Below, one piece after another: positions 1 to 10,983 of a stretch of 64,000 bases of DNA. Made by a program: the position numbers and the translations under genes. The stretch is from Diogma glabrata (Eukaryota > Arthropoda > Insecta > Diptera > Cylindrotomidae), in the NCBI GenBank assembly GCA_963693315.1, contig OY856186.1:305861879-305925878 (forward strand), given 5' to 3'. Position 1 is the stretch's first letter. Each line of letters starts with the position of its first letter. The notes below the pieces were generated by a model. The model searched no databases. It was given only the letters and a program-made list of their open reading frames with translations, and was not told the DNA's origin.

Positions 1-44
1 GACTAGCAGTCTCCTTGGCCGTGGTTATCCGGGATCAGTAGGCT

Positions 45-244
45 ATGGATCCGGCTGTTCCGGAAAAGGTGGTTCCTGACCCTAGACCTGAGTCTGTAAT
101 GACTGGAGCACGAAGGAGGATGTTGGCTAAAGGAAAACAAATTATGAAAAGAAGTGCGCTGAACGGATAGCCATGGCCAAAGCACGCAAGGATTTTGAGA
201 GGATGAGGGCAGCGACCACACAATCTCACCCAGAGGAAGATTGA
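45..244 (+). pseudogene. Possible retroelement protein tail, frameshifted
   Basis: I do not recognise this protein. A charged, proline-containing reading (starts MDPAVPEKVVPDPRPE) runs from 45 to a TAG at 168-170. A second frame then continues with KCAERIAMAKARKDFERM to a TGA at 242-244, so a single frameshift near 150-168 would join them. An in-frame TAG at 39-41 precedes the ATG, so the real start is unknown. A purine-rich stretch (AAAAAAGGATCC at about 285) follows the stop. That arrangement is seen upstream of 3' LTRs, but no LTR pair is visible. It could equally be a chance reading. Confidence 0.22.
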
Positions 245-299
245 GGTTGTCGTTGGCTTCATCCCTCAATAATGGTACGTTTAAAAAAGGATCCATGGG

Positions 300-1738
300 G
301 GCTTCAACCCCTTAACAGTTTTCGTTGGTCGTAGGTCGCCTGTCTAGTGGACGTTTTGTTCAATTGAATTTTCATTTTAGTTTTCCTGCCCAAGATTGGA
401 TGCAGCTTCACTAGGAAGAGTGTCTTGCAAAGGAGAATGATGCTTGGTAGTCAATAACTGACAGACAAGGAGCATTCGTCAGCGCTAAGCACTCCTCCAT
501 CAAAGTGAAGTTGTATCCAAATCTCCACTCGGTTGGGAAGAACGAAAGTTCAACCCAAACTCCCTTCACCAATTTTAATGGACAAAAGTTCATCCAACAC
601 CGCGAATCAATAGTAATGTCTTGTGCTGAAACCGGATATGGGGGTTGGAACTCGTGGTTTAGCAATGATATTAGCGTTAATATTTCCTTTCTATTATTTT
701 TAATTTTAGGGATGAAGATACACAGCATCTGGGTTTTTGATAACAGATAGTTAGGCTGAATTTTAACCAGTTGCTGATTCTCTTTCATCGTTCGGGAGGT
801 ATCAGAGAGTAGATTTTTTGATTTTAGACCTCTATGATCTCTGAACTTCATATATCATCGCTGAAGAGATCGCGAGTTCGATCTTCCTCTCCGTCTCTTC
901 TTCTACAATTTCCTTCCTATTTTTTATATACAGTATTCGGCATTTGGGCTCTCTCCCAGGGAGAATCTCTACCTTAATAAATTTATAACAATTATTTTTA
1001 TTAATTAAATAAATAAACAATTATTTTAATTAAATAAATAAATAAACAATTATATTTTTAATATATAAATTAATATAAATAAACACAAATAAAATTAATT
1101 AAATATTTTTTTTTTAAATTAATAATTCTACTTTTAGAATTTTTTTTCAAAAGATTTTGAAAGGACTAGTCAATAGAATCACACATTACGTGGACCGTGT
1201 TAACCGATTGAATGACGAACAAGAACTGGGGACTGACTGCACATACGCTACAAAGCTCCTATCCACAGCTTTTAAAGTAGTCACCGCTCTAATAATACAA
1301 TCGAAGGGAAGGATGCCCAGAACTGAAAAAGTTTACTTCAGTTATTTGTGAGTTGGTGGAATTTTACATGAAGCAGGAATTTTGAAGATATTATACTTGT
1401 CGTTGGAAGGATATATTTTGGATGTTTACAGTTATAATACTACCACATCTTACAGTCATATTGCTACTACTATTTAAGTAAGTTTTTCTTTTATATATAT
1501 ATTCTTTATTAAATTTTTTTTCTTTCTCTGTTATCATCATAAATTTAATATTTTTTTTTTCTGTTTGGATAGGTACATTTATATGTACATTTTACCTTTC
1601 ATTTATATTTCCATTTTTTTGTGGTTATCGTATAAAAAAAATATATGAATCATTAAATAACCTAATTAGCGATTTTTCTTGGGCCAGAGGTCTTTTTTTT
1701 ATAAATAAAATTATCCTGGCATAACTGTATCAATACAG
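300..1738. other. No gene recognised; mixed then very AT-rich DNA
   Basis: The part 300-960 is less AT-rich and holds open frames of 81 aa (+) and 146 aa (-) that resemble no family I know. It might be an old LTR, but I see no TG...CA boundaries or target duplication. The part 960-1738 is strongly AT-rich with poly-T runs and an unrecognised 64-aa frame at 1157-1351 (+). Confidence 0.4.
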
Positions 1739-1782
1739 CTAGAAACACAACACAGGCGAAATACGTTACGTTAGTAACATTA
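1739..1782 (+). repeat. Left terminal inverted repeat of Harbinger A
   Basis: TAGAAACACAACAC is shared exactly with the complement of 4808-4820. The match continues more loosely through GGCGA and ACGTTA. Confidence 0.65.
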
Positions 1783-2256
1783 GAATACACAGCATACAAA
1801 CATTTCAAACACAACCACAGCGATAAACGAAAAAGTTTTTTTCGTCGGAGAAAATTTAGATTCTATTTCTAATATATCGTCAGGGATGATTATTGCCAGA
1901 TATCAATTTTATTTTTATTTGGCTGCAAGGGTAATTTTTAATGTTTTTGTGACTGACCAACTGAAAAATATGATTTTATAGTGTTTTCGCGTTTCTGAGG
2001 TTGTAATCCTTTAATTTTGAGTTGTCAACTTAATTTTGAGTTTATGTTCAAAGTGTTCGCTTCGGCTTTATGCATTTATATATTTTCATAATTTTCGTTT
2101 TGGTTTTTGTTTTTAAAATTAGTTATTAGGAGTTATTAGTTAAAAAATTTTATTCATTAGTAGAAATTAGTTAAATATTTTTATTGTATTTATCATTTTA
2201 ATTTTTTTATTGTTATAAAATACAAAATTTAATGATATTAAGTAACCAACTTTTAG

Positions 2257-2864
2257 ATATGATCTGCAAAACAAAATGGAAGAGTCTGCGCGACACTTTC
2301 AAGAGAAATCGCAGAATGGAACCATCCGGAAGTACTGGAGGTGAAGCTTCCTTAAAAAAAATGGAAACATATGGAGTTGCTTTCATTTTTGAATAAGATC
2401 TCTCTTCTCTTTAGTAACAAAAACCTTGAAAATTGAGTCATTTTAATTAATATTTGATAATTTTAGGACTAAGGGAACTATGAAACGGAGAACACAGAAA
2501 ATGAGAGCTTGGATTTGGATAGTCCTGAGGGTAGTTGCAGTACGGACGAAGTTCCGTCTTATGTTCGGTCACAACAGCCACCGAAGAGGAGGAAAACATT
2601 ATCAGAATCGTCCTTTGCAAATGAAGAATTCTGCGAGTTTTTAAACTCTGCTTCAAAAGCATTGAGCAACGTAGAAATTTCTTGTTTAGGATGTATGGCG
2701 CTTTCCCCATACATCCTAATCAAGAAATTTCTACCACGACAATGATATTTTCGGCTCTGGCAAAAAAAATCGAAAGGGCGAATTTATCTGCGAAAATTGT
2801 TCGAATGGCAAAAAACAAAGTAGCAGCAATTGTTGATGAAATTTTAAATACGTATGAAAATTAA
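2257..2864 (+). pseudogene. MADF/BESS-type DNA-binding protein of Harbinger A
   Basis: Harbinger elements usually encode a second, Myb/MADF-like protein that binds the element ends and helps bring transposase to the nucleus. An exon opens after a TTTTAG acceptor at 2256 with MICKTKWKSLRDTFKRNRR, the conserved W-x2-LR end of a MADF domain. The expected KKWKHMELLSFLNK follows only after a frame change in an A8 run at 2354-2361. A likely intron (GTAACA... to TTTTAG) ends at 2466. The next exon carries an acidic linker, PPKRRK (a possible nuclear signal) and a BESS-like tail (ALAKKIERAN...VDEILN) ending at 2864. The last part is split between frames by the palindrome at 2671-2734. The N-terminal MADF exon was not found. 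This copy is broken. Confidence 0.6.
2671..2734. repeat. 28-bp-arm hairpin inside the MADF gene
   Basis: Bases 2671-2698 (GTAGAAATTTCTTG...ATGTATGG) are the reverse complement of 2707-2734 with one mismatch, around an 8-nt loop. The arms lie inside a coding exon and shift its frame, so this looks like a templated inverted duplication rather than a conserved site. Confidence 0.85.
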
Positions 2865-3346
2865 ATTTTAATAAAATTCATGTTAATTAAAACGTCTTTT
2901 TATATTGTCTCTTTCCATATGTTTAAATTTTTAGAATTGCTAGCATAACTAATTATGAGAGATACTAGTCGCAACCGGGAACAAAAGAATCGTTTTTTTT
3001 ATTCGATTTTGAAAGTTTTGTTTTTTTATCGAATAAAAGATCTTTCAAAGAACATACGAAACACCTGTAATGAATCTTGTCGAACCTTATATACCACAAA
3101 GCGCAAAGCTATTATAGAACCACAACATCCAAACAAAGAGTTTAATAACATCCATAATATAAATATTTTTCTAGCTAGATAGGGGTGATAATTTGTATAA
3201 AGAATCTATTTAAATTATATTAATACGTAAAATAATTATTAATTAAATCAGTCAATTGATTTGTTTATTCTTTATTTTACAACAAATTTATTTCATCTTA
3301 CATATTTTGATTATTAAAATTATGATAATAAAAAATGTGAACCCAT

Positions 3347-4428
3347 TTAACGATTCATTTGTTGCATCAAGTATGATTTAAACGTATCTCGCAAGTCGAA
3401 AACTTCACGGGACGACCGGTTACCTATAAAAATTCTACGTTGTTGTAATGCCGCACCCTCGTCACGCCATCTTCCAGGCACTTCGATCCCATTCAATATA
3501 CTATCGACATAATCATCAGGGCAATATTGGTCACATCTTTGCAGCATTAAAAAATTATGTAGCACTATGGTCGCCAGTACAACTTTTTGTGCGTTTTTTG
3601 GGAATATATTTATTGTTGTTCCCAATATACGCCATCTATTTGCCAAAATACCGAAAGTGTTTTCGATACGGATTCTAGCACTAGACAATTTCTTATTAAA
3701 AATTTCTTTATCTTCCGTAAGAAATTCACCGGGATAAGGACGCATTAAGTTTTTCTTCAGCGGGAATGCAGCATCACCTACATAATAAGGAACCTCTATT
3801 CCACTATTGGGTAAAGTTCTCTTCTGGAATATCCAGTTTTCCTTCTGCCAGCTGCTTTCCAAATCCACTCTTTTGAAATATCCTCGAGTCACTTTGGCTT
3901 CCATACGCACCAAAATCTATTACAGTAAAGCAGTAGTTTGCGTCACATACGCCAAGAAGGACAATGCTATGGTGTCCTTTGTAATTATAAAATAGCGAAC
4001 CACTGTTTGGTGGGCATCGGATGTTGATATGCTTTCCGTCAATGGCTCCTAAGCAATTCGGCATACCCGTTTTACCATTAAAATCACTAGCAATTTTCAT
4101 CCATTCTTCTTTATTAGGCTTAGAAACATATACAGTGTTGAGCTCCCAAATCGCATCGCATGTGTCTAGTATTATTTCACGTACTGTTGATTTTCCTATT
4201 TTGAAACTCCACGCGAGCATTTGTATCGGACATCCATGAGCAAGATACCTAAAGGAAAATAAATGCCATATAAACAATATGTAGACCAGATATAAAAATA
4301 TGTATTATATTTTCTTACATAAGCGTTAAAGTCAGTCTTGCTTCTACGCTAATTGGAGTTCGGCGCGAATGCTTTTCTAACGTATCATGTAGGAGGTTTA
4401 ATAACACGTTGAAATGTTCAATATTCAT
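3347..4428 (-). pseudogene. HARBI1-like DDE transposase of Harbinger A
   Basis: A Harbinger transposase (DDE_Tnp_4 family) cuts and re-inserts its element. The first recognised exon (4428-4319) starts MNIEHFNVLLNLLHDTLEKH and ends at a GTAAG donor. A 70-bp intron ends with TTTCCTTTAG, and exon 2 resumes at 4248 with YLAHGCPIQML, so LTLM|YLAHG joins in phase. Catalytic residues are visible: D in GAIDGKHI, D in GSQSDSRIF, and E in RIRIENTFGILANRWRIL. A +1 frame change near 3807-3820, between the second D and the E, separates the halves after LDIPEE, so this copy is inactive as read. The residues before MNIEHF are missing or lie in an exon I cannot see. Confidence 0.8.
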
Positions 4429-4778
4429 ACGTGTTGCTTTATGTGCTTTATGTTGCTTTATGTTGCGTTATGCTCTGAATCATTATCTTTTATTTCCAAA
4501 AGACTTTAGTTAAAAAAAACCGTATTCATTTCTATTTAAATTCACTGGTCTAACCCACCATCGACGTCTAGTCGATTTTGATTGAAAATATTCGTAAGCA
4601 ATAAACACACAGTACATGCTACTAATAATTTTTATAATTTTTAAAATTTGGATACAATTATTTTCGGAATTCATTTTGACAAAAACAAAATATTTTAGGT
4701 TATACTTTAACTTTGTAATTTTATTTTTGACAGCTTTTTACGCTGACGTCTTGTGGTTACAACAGCGAAATTGTGGAC

Positions 4779-4821
4779 GTTTTTTTAACGTCCGACGTTA
4801 TCGCCCGTGTTGTGTTTCTAC
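4779..4821 (-). repeat. Right terminal inverted repeat of Harbinger A
   Basis: Read on the minus strand from 4821 it matches the left end (GTAGAAACACAACAC), then GGCGATAACG and an ACGT-rich subterminal part. Confidence 0.65.
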
Positions 4822-5375
4822 CTTAAAGTTAAAACAAGATTTTAACTTTAATATGAAAAACACAATAGTTTGAGTAATATATTGATAATATTACATTATA
4901 TAACAAGGTTAAGAAGTAAGCTATTATTGACCGAGAACTTTTAGATCCTAAGGCGCGTAGCGCCGAGGGATATAATGTTCGAGGTCTATATTTGTCTTCT
5001 CAATCGAGGTATATATACAATTTTTTTAACTACTAACACTAATTATCATATTTGCCTTGATTAGATTTTGATATTAATCATTTTCCAGTTCATTTTTTAA
5101 ATATCTTAAAATATCAAGTAGCCTGGAAGTTTAGTTTCATACAAATAAGACGAAACAAAGGAATGCAATTATTATTTGTTTGTGTTTTTTTATTCATTTC
5201 AATTAAAAATAAAAGAAAATTTTATAAGAAAATTAAAGAGGAGAACTTTAATAAGGAATTCGAGAAAGGTCAGATAAATAGTATATAAAGAAAATTAAAT
5301 TAAAGAATGAGCAGGAGGAATTTAATATACCAATTGTGAATTCTAGGGCTAATTATTGATACTATTTAACAAATA
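4822..5375. other. Intergenic, AT-rich; short GC palindrome
   Basis: No coding sequence recognised. A small GC palindrome (GGCGCGTAGCGCC) lies at about 4951-4963. It may belong to the 5' region of the Helitron that follows, but no diagnostic Helitron 5' end is visible. Confidence 0.35.
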
Positions 5376-6313
5376 TTGAGCAAGACGCTAGAGAGCAAAA
5401 CGTTTTACAATGGTGTCATGAATGGTGTTAATGGTGAAATGAATGTTGTGAATGAAGAAATGAATGATGATTTAGAATTGAATGTGGTGAATGATGAAAT
5501 AGAAATTCCCTTAATAATTTTGAGAGATTCGCTCAAGTGTGCTTTGAATGTCATTCCAGGTAACTTTGATTCGTATGTTAGTGGTGCTTTGGATATGAGT
5601 TGTCATTTTTGTCATGCCAAACATTTTGCAAGAGAAGTTACTTCAAATAATAATGAAGCGTTTTCTTTGTGTTGCCATAAAGGCAAAGTCAATTTTCCTC
5701 CTCTTTCTGAAAATGCATTTTTCTCTAATAGTTTCGAAGGATTGAATTCAAATGATAATGCTATAAAAAACGTTCTAAAAGTTTTCTTTCAAGTATTCGT
5801 TCTTATAATTCTGCATTTGCAATGATCAGTTCTGAATGTAATATAGCGGATTTTACTGCACATGGTATTTATCATTTTAAAATTCATAATATTTTTTATC
5901 ATCGTACTGGTGCTTTAATTCCTGCTTATGGTCGACCTCCAATGTATGCACAATTATATTTTTATGATGTTGATACTGCTGCTAATATGAGAATGAATAG
6001 AAATGCCAATGTATGTGAAGTTTTTCTTATGCGTGAGATAGGTTTTGAGTTAGATCGTGTGAATCCTTTTGTTCGTTCTTTTAAATCAATGCATGAATTT
6101 TGTGAAAGACCTGAGAATGTTACTGCTGATGTGTCAATGGTTATAAAAGTTAACAGAGAATGTGATATTTGTCGTTTTAATGATGCTGTTCAAACTGATG
6201 TGGCTGCTATTTTTAAAAATGATGATGATGAAGCACCTTTTGAAAGAAATATGATTGTTTTTTCAAAAAATGCAAATGAAATTCGTTCTGTTTCTGTTCA
6301 CGCGAATATTTAG
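5376..6313 (+). pseudogene. Helitron RepHel N-terminal domain fragment
   Basis: This is the Helitron-like N-terminal region that precedes the Rep nuclease and helicase of rolling-circle transposons. Diagnostic pieces are CHFCHAKHFAREV followed by CCHKGKVNFPPL, then (other frame) FLSSIRSYNSAFAM, then HNIFYHRTGALIPAYGRPP and a long block ending IRSVSVHANI. A frame change near 5775-5790 separates 5376-5825 from 5822-6313. The frame stops at 6313, before the Rep HUH motif and the whole helicase, and a pogo-like transposase starts immediately after, so this is a truncated, chimeric remnant. The leading residues are low-complexity (repeats of N, V, M, E). Confidence 0.85.
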
Positions 6314-9300
6314 AAAAGGCAGCATACATGCATATGGGTTTAGAGTCCAGGCAAGTCCGGGAACTTGCCTACCAGTTTGCTGTGGCAAAAGATAAACGAA
6401 ATACTCCTGAAAGCTGGCATCAATACAAAATGGCTAGTATAGGGTGGTTGAGATGTTATCAACAACGTTTTTCAGAACTATCCCTACGAAAACCTGAAGC
6501 AACTAGTTTAGCCAGAGCTACCAGTTTTAATAAGGCAAATGTTTCTAATTTTTTTGATAATCTCGAAAAAGTGCAGAAAAGGTATAATTTTCCACCTGAA
6601 TCTATACACAATGTCGGCGAGACCGGGATATCGACGGTAAATAAACAAAGAAAAGTGCTAGCACCGAAAAAAATTAAGCAGTTAGGAAAATTAACTTCTG
6701 GAGAATGGGGGATAAATAATAACATGATTGCCTGCATAATGCAGTAGGAAACTCAGTACCTCCTATTTTAATTTTTCCTAGAGTGTTTTTTAAAGACAAT
6801 ATGCTTAAAGGTACGCCTCCAGGTTCTGTCGGAGCGGCAAATCAATCTGGATGGTCCACAGAACAGATTTTTAGACAATATTTAGATCATTTTATCGCCT
6901 TTGCGAAACCTGTCCAGTTGTTATGCCGCAATCTGACGTGTTATCTAACGAGTTCAGGTTCTGTACTGGTGAATTGAAGAAAATGTATGCTTTGGTAGTG
7001 AGATTTAAATATCAACGAACAGTCAGAGTTCAGAGATACGTTTCCTTCGATCGCCACACTGTTCTACTTTTTCTCCCTTATAATATAACTACTTGATATT
7101 TCTTGGTATCAACATCAGCAAATACACATGACGTCAATATAAATTAGCACGACCCTCACAATTCGTATTGCTTAAATTCATAAACAAATTCTTCTACTTT
7201 AACTCTGTTATAAACAAACAAAAGTAAAACTGATATAGTTGTAATTGCATTTTTTATTTTTGTTGATATTATCAGATACAATCAGATATTGAAAATGTTT
7301 TAAATTGTGATGGTAGTGGTTATCATCTTGTTCATCTAGAAATTGGAATGTTAACGATTTGTTGTTATTTCATTTTCTTTACATAATTTTAATAACTGAA
7401 ACAAAACAAACACAAATTATATGTGGTTGATCCTTCCTTTTGTTTATAATTTGACGATCCCAGACTGGTTTTCGTATTGAAATGATAAAATTCCTTTGTT
7501 TTGGGAAATGAAATGGAACATTAAGAAGTATACAAATTTTGAATAATCATCTCCCTCACACCCTTTCGTTTAGATGATATTTAAATGATACGTATTACAT
7601 ATTTTGAAAAGGTTAGTTCGATCATGAGTTTAAAACGAAAAACTTATTTAAATTTAACAAAAGTTAGTTCGATTATGATTTTTTTTAAATCATAAATCAA
7701 AAATTTGATTTTTGTTCCTTAATTAAAACATAAAACTTAAAAAGATTTGGCATTACGCGTTCGTGAGTAAAACAAAAATAATAATTGTTTTCATATAAAA
7801 TCGAATTTTATGAATTTGGAAAGTTGAAAATAAATTTTTGTATAAGTAGTTGAGGAAAATAAACCAATTTCTTTTTTTTGATAAAGTTTTAATTATCTTG
7901 TATATACATAATATTAGTTGTGATAAATTGATAAAAATTGAAATAAAAATGAATAAAAAAGGAATAAACCAAATGTTATGCATGTGAAAAAAAAATATAT
8001 GTTGTTTTCTGTTGTTTTTGGTGAAACAAAGGAGGAAGTTACCTGTTTGATATATCTGGATAAAGAAAAATTGCAAGAAAAAAAATTATCATCAGTGTGG
8101 TTATTTGTTTTGGGTGGCTGGAGGAGTCGATCAATTAGAGAGAAATAAAAAAAAAATCTTTCCCTAAGGTGATGACCTAGGAATTCATTCTTTTCATCGT
8201 AATTCCTAGATTTGGTTTGGGACACAGGAAACGTTACTAACAAGTTAAACCTGGAATCAGCTTTTTTACTAAAAATGGATGAAACTGTTATCAAATTTAA
8301 CTTAATCAAGATACAACAGAATTAACTCAAAACCATAAAATAAAACCGCAAGGAATTTTTACATATACATATATAATAGCATCAAGTAACTAGATCTTGT
8401 GTTGGCTTTTCATCAAAACACCAATTACGATTACCTTAAGATTAGATTTTATTTTTATATTATATAATTTCTACTAAATTCATTGAATCTTTTTATTATT
8501 GTTGATTATATTATGACCAAAATGGTCTTCTGAGTTTGTTGAAATAGGGATTTTTCTTAGGTTAAGGTCACATCGCCCTGTTCTTATTAGGATTCGTATC
8601 TCGGATAATAACGGTGTCATTAGACATCGTTATACAGTTTTACTTACAATGGATAACCATGAAACCAACATTTCAATTGAAATCATTGACAAAGCCTCAG
8701 ACAACGGTATAATTCTTTTAACTCTGCTTCCACATACCTCCGAAAATTTACAAGCTTTAGATAGGTGTATTTGGACCGTTTAAGTCGCAGTACAATAAGG
8801 CCAAAAAATATAATCAAAGGATTTGAAGTTACTGGCATATGCCCATTTAACAGGGACATATTCACAGATGAAGCTTTTCTGTGTTCATTTGTCACTGATC
8901 GTCCACAAAAATCTGTTGTTGATACCACAGCTACATGTTTGGAGCAAGAACCGCTTGTAGAGGATATTGGTTTTTCTCTGGCACAAGATATTCCTGGAGA
9001 ACAAACTATATCAGAAGTTTTGATACCTGTTGATTGTTTAGAAAATGATTACCAAGATCAATGTCGTGACTTACTTTTGGAACAAAATTCTAGACCTCAA
9101 AACGCTGCTACTTCTCCAACATTCGAATCTTTACGTCCTTTTGCAAAGGCACCGCCGAGAAACACATAACAACGTGGAAAGCAACCAGGCAAAACAAGAA
9201 TACTTACTGACACGCCGGAAAAATTAGCTATCCGAAATGAGGCTATCATAAGATCTGAAAAAAAAGAGAAACACTGAGGAAAGAAAAGAAAAAAAGAAAG

Positions 9301-9556
9301 CACCAAAGAAAAAACCAGCGCCTTGTGAGCTGACTTCAAAACCGGGTCTTAGTACTAGAATGCGTGTAGGATGTAGAAAATATAAGAATACGAAAAAGAT
9401 GCTAACCTGTTCTATGTGTGAAGGACGGTATCATCAGAAATGTGTACCTAAATCGCACAAGGACAACTTCGACTCGGATTATGAGTGCAACTTTGTTTGC
9501 CTAAGGCGTTACAAGGTAGACGATGATGATGATTCTGATGATAGCGACGATTCTGC
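6314..9556 (+). pseudogene. pogo/Tigger-like transposase, split by an insertion
   Basis: This is a CENP-B-HTH/DDE_1 transposase in pieces. 6328-6747 carries LESRQVRELAYQFA and SLARATSFNKANV. A frameshift near 6737 leads into GNSVPPILIFPRV and TPPGSVGAANQSGWS, up to HFIAFAKP at 6912. Coding resumes at 8637 with VLLTMDNHETNISIE, then LPHTSENLQALDR and EVTGICPFNRDIF (8765-9169). A decayed basic stretch (KAPPRNT, ILTDTPEKLA) and a PHD-like zinc finger (CSMCEGRYHQKC..., 9360-9556) follow. The first catalytic Asp is lost: the usual LDETG reads VGETG. The second D (MDNHE) remains. The N-terminal HTH is missing, because the fragment abuts the Helitron piece at 6313. This copy is dead. Confidence 0.85.
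6919..8634. mobile_element. 1.7-kb LTR-like insertion in the pogo gene
   Basis: The pogo-like coding sequence is interrupted here. The insert begins TGTTATGCCGC and ends ATCGTTATA. It is flanked by CAGT at 6915-6918 and 8635-8638, consistent with a 4-bp target duplication. No coding sequence is recognised inside; the 107- and 131-aa minus-strand frames are low-complexity. A TATA-like stretch (CTTATAATATA) lies at about 7077. It is probably a solo LTR or a non-autonomous element. The imperfect similarity between its two ends after inversion leaves a TIR element possible. Confidence 0.5.
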
Positions 9557-9559
9557 CAA

Positions 9560-9953
9560 AGCTTTATATACAATGAGTATAAGTTATACAACGAGTATTG
9601 TTGTTCTAAGAAGCAATAAAATTGTTATTAATTTGTATGTTTTGATGAGCCCATTTTGTTGTTGTTTTAAGAAGAACTAATTGTTTTTGTGTTTTTTATT
9701 TGCTTTGTGCGAACTCACAAATATTTGAAAGAACAAAGTTTTTGGTGAAGGTGAAATTTGTATAAACAAAATTTTGAGATAAGGTGAAAATCTTTTTAAT
9801 TTTTATGTTTGCTGGTTATAAATATATATAATATATATGCTAATATAAATATTACTTTGGCACTTAAAAAAACTTCTGTAATAAATTGTAGTTCCTTCTG
9901 AAATAATTTGTTATGCCTACTGTCACAATTTGATGATGCTAAAAAGCTATACC
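9560..9953. other. AT-rich flank, no gene
   Basis: The reading frame of the zinc-finger tail runs on to a stop at 9680 without recognisable content. The rest is AT-rich spacer. Confidence 0.4.
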
Positions 9954-10144
9954 AAATTTTGACGTTTCGTTATGGTGAATATAAATTCCAAAAGACAAAA
10001 TTTTGACAATTAATAGTTGTCTTCTGTCATTATTTCGTCAGTTCGCACAAAGCAATTGTGCGAAATAATGACAGATGACAACTATTAACTGTCAAAATTT
10101 TGTCTTTTGGAATTTATATTCACCATAGCGAAACGTCAAAATTT
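9954..10144. repeat. Foldback MITE, 84-bp arms
   Basis: Bases 9954-10037 (AAATTTTGACGTTTCG...ATTATTTCG) are nearly perfectly repeated in inverse at 10061-10144 around a 23-nt loop. The loop itself can pair partly (CGCACAA...TTGTGCG). There is no coding capacity. The structure is that of a small non-autonomous TIR element. Confidence 0.8.
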
Positions 10145-10983
10145 GAGGTCTGTGCAGATGGCTGGGAACTTTTGATTTCTTAAAATTTTATATTTTATTA
10201 TGATTGTAGCTTGATTGGGAGGAATGAGGAGGTCAATTAAAATGATAGTACCTCTATAGTTTATGAACATTAATTATTACGTTAATTATTATGAACAAAA
10301 CAAAATTGGGTTTCCAGTTAGCCGGTCATCAATAATTAATATTGATATTTTTCGGTAAATTATAGTTGATAACAATTCGAAATCGTTTGGGAGGAAGAAA
10401 AATATAAGTTTTATTGATTGTACTACCGTAATTTATTAACAATTTTATATAAAACTTTTTGATTCTGAACCATTGACAACTGTCTAAATTTGCAAAAAAC
10501 GCCGATGTTCCCCCTTACAGAATAGTTTCGAAGCTTTAATCATAAATGACTGCATTACCGACTGAAAACATTTAGTATTAAATTTATAGAGAACTGTCGA
10601 TGGATCTGGCGGCAAAAAATGTAAACCGATATGGTATATAACAAATTTTGACATTCGCATTTTGTATGAAGAATGTCGTGAAAAACGAAAAAAAGGTTGG
10701 TTTGTATTTATTTTTTTTAAATTAAAACTATATATAATTTCATAAATTTAAATTACATTCAATTGGTAACAATCTAATCTCTTTAACATTCGGTAAACAT
10801 ATTAGCTGAACAAACGTGATGAGTTACAACTCGCGGTGAATAAATCAAGAATTTGTATGTAAATACATATAATAAAGAGGTTATGTTATTATTAGTTTGA
10901 ATGTTTAATGTAATTATTTACTTAATTAATCATTATTGTTCTCAAAAATATTTATGTTCAATTTTAGATATCAAATAAGAAAA
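10145..10983. other. AT-rich flank of the ISL2EU-like region
   Basis: No coding sequence recognised. It may contain the 5' terminus and promoter of the transposase at 10984, but I could not define a terminal repeat. Confidence 0.35.

Larger units (their letters stand above)
1739..4821. mobile_element. PIF/Harbinger DNA transposon A, decayed
   Basis: A two-gene Harbinger element: a MADF-type accessory gene on + (2257-2864) and a HARBI1-like transposase on - (3347-4428), convergent. The ends are an inverted repeat. The left reads CTAGAAACACAACACAGGCG and the complement of the right reads GTAGAAACACAACACGGGCG, followed on both sides by similar ACGT-rich sequence. The expected 3-bp target duplication is not obvious. 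Both genes carry frameshifts, so the element looks dead, although all three catalytic acidic residues of the transposase survive. Confidence 0.75.

Noticed and set aside
411..851. 146-aa minus-strand frame
   Set aside because: No recognisable motif, overlaps an equally open plus-strand frame, and sits in a possible LTR; no support for coding.
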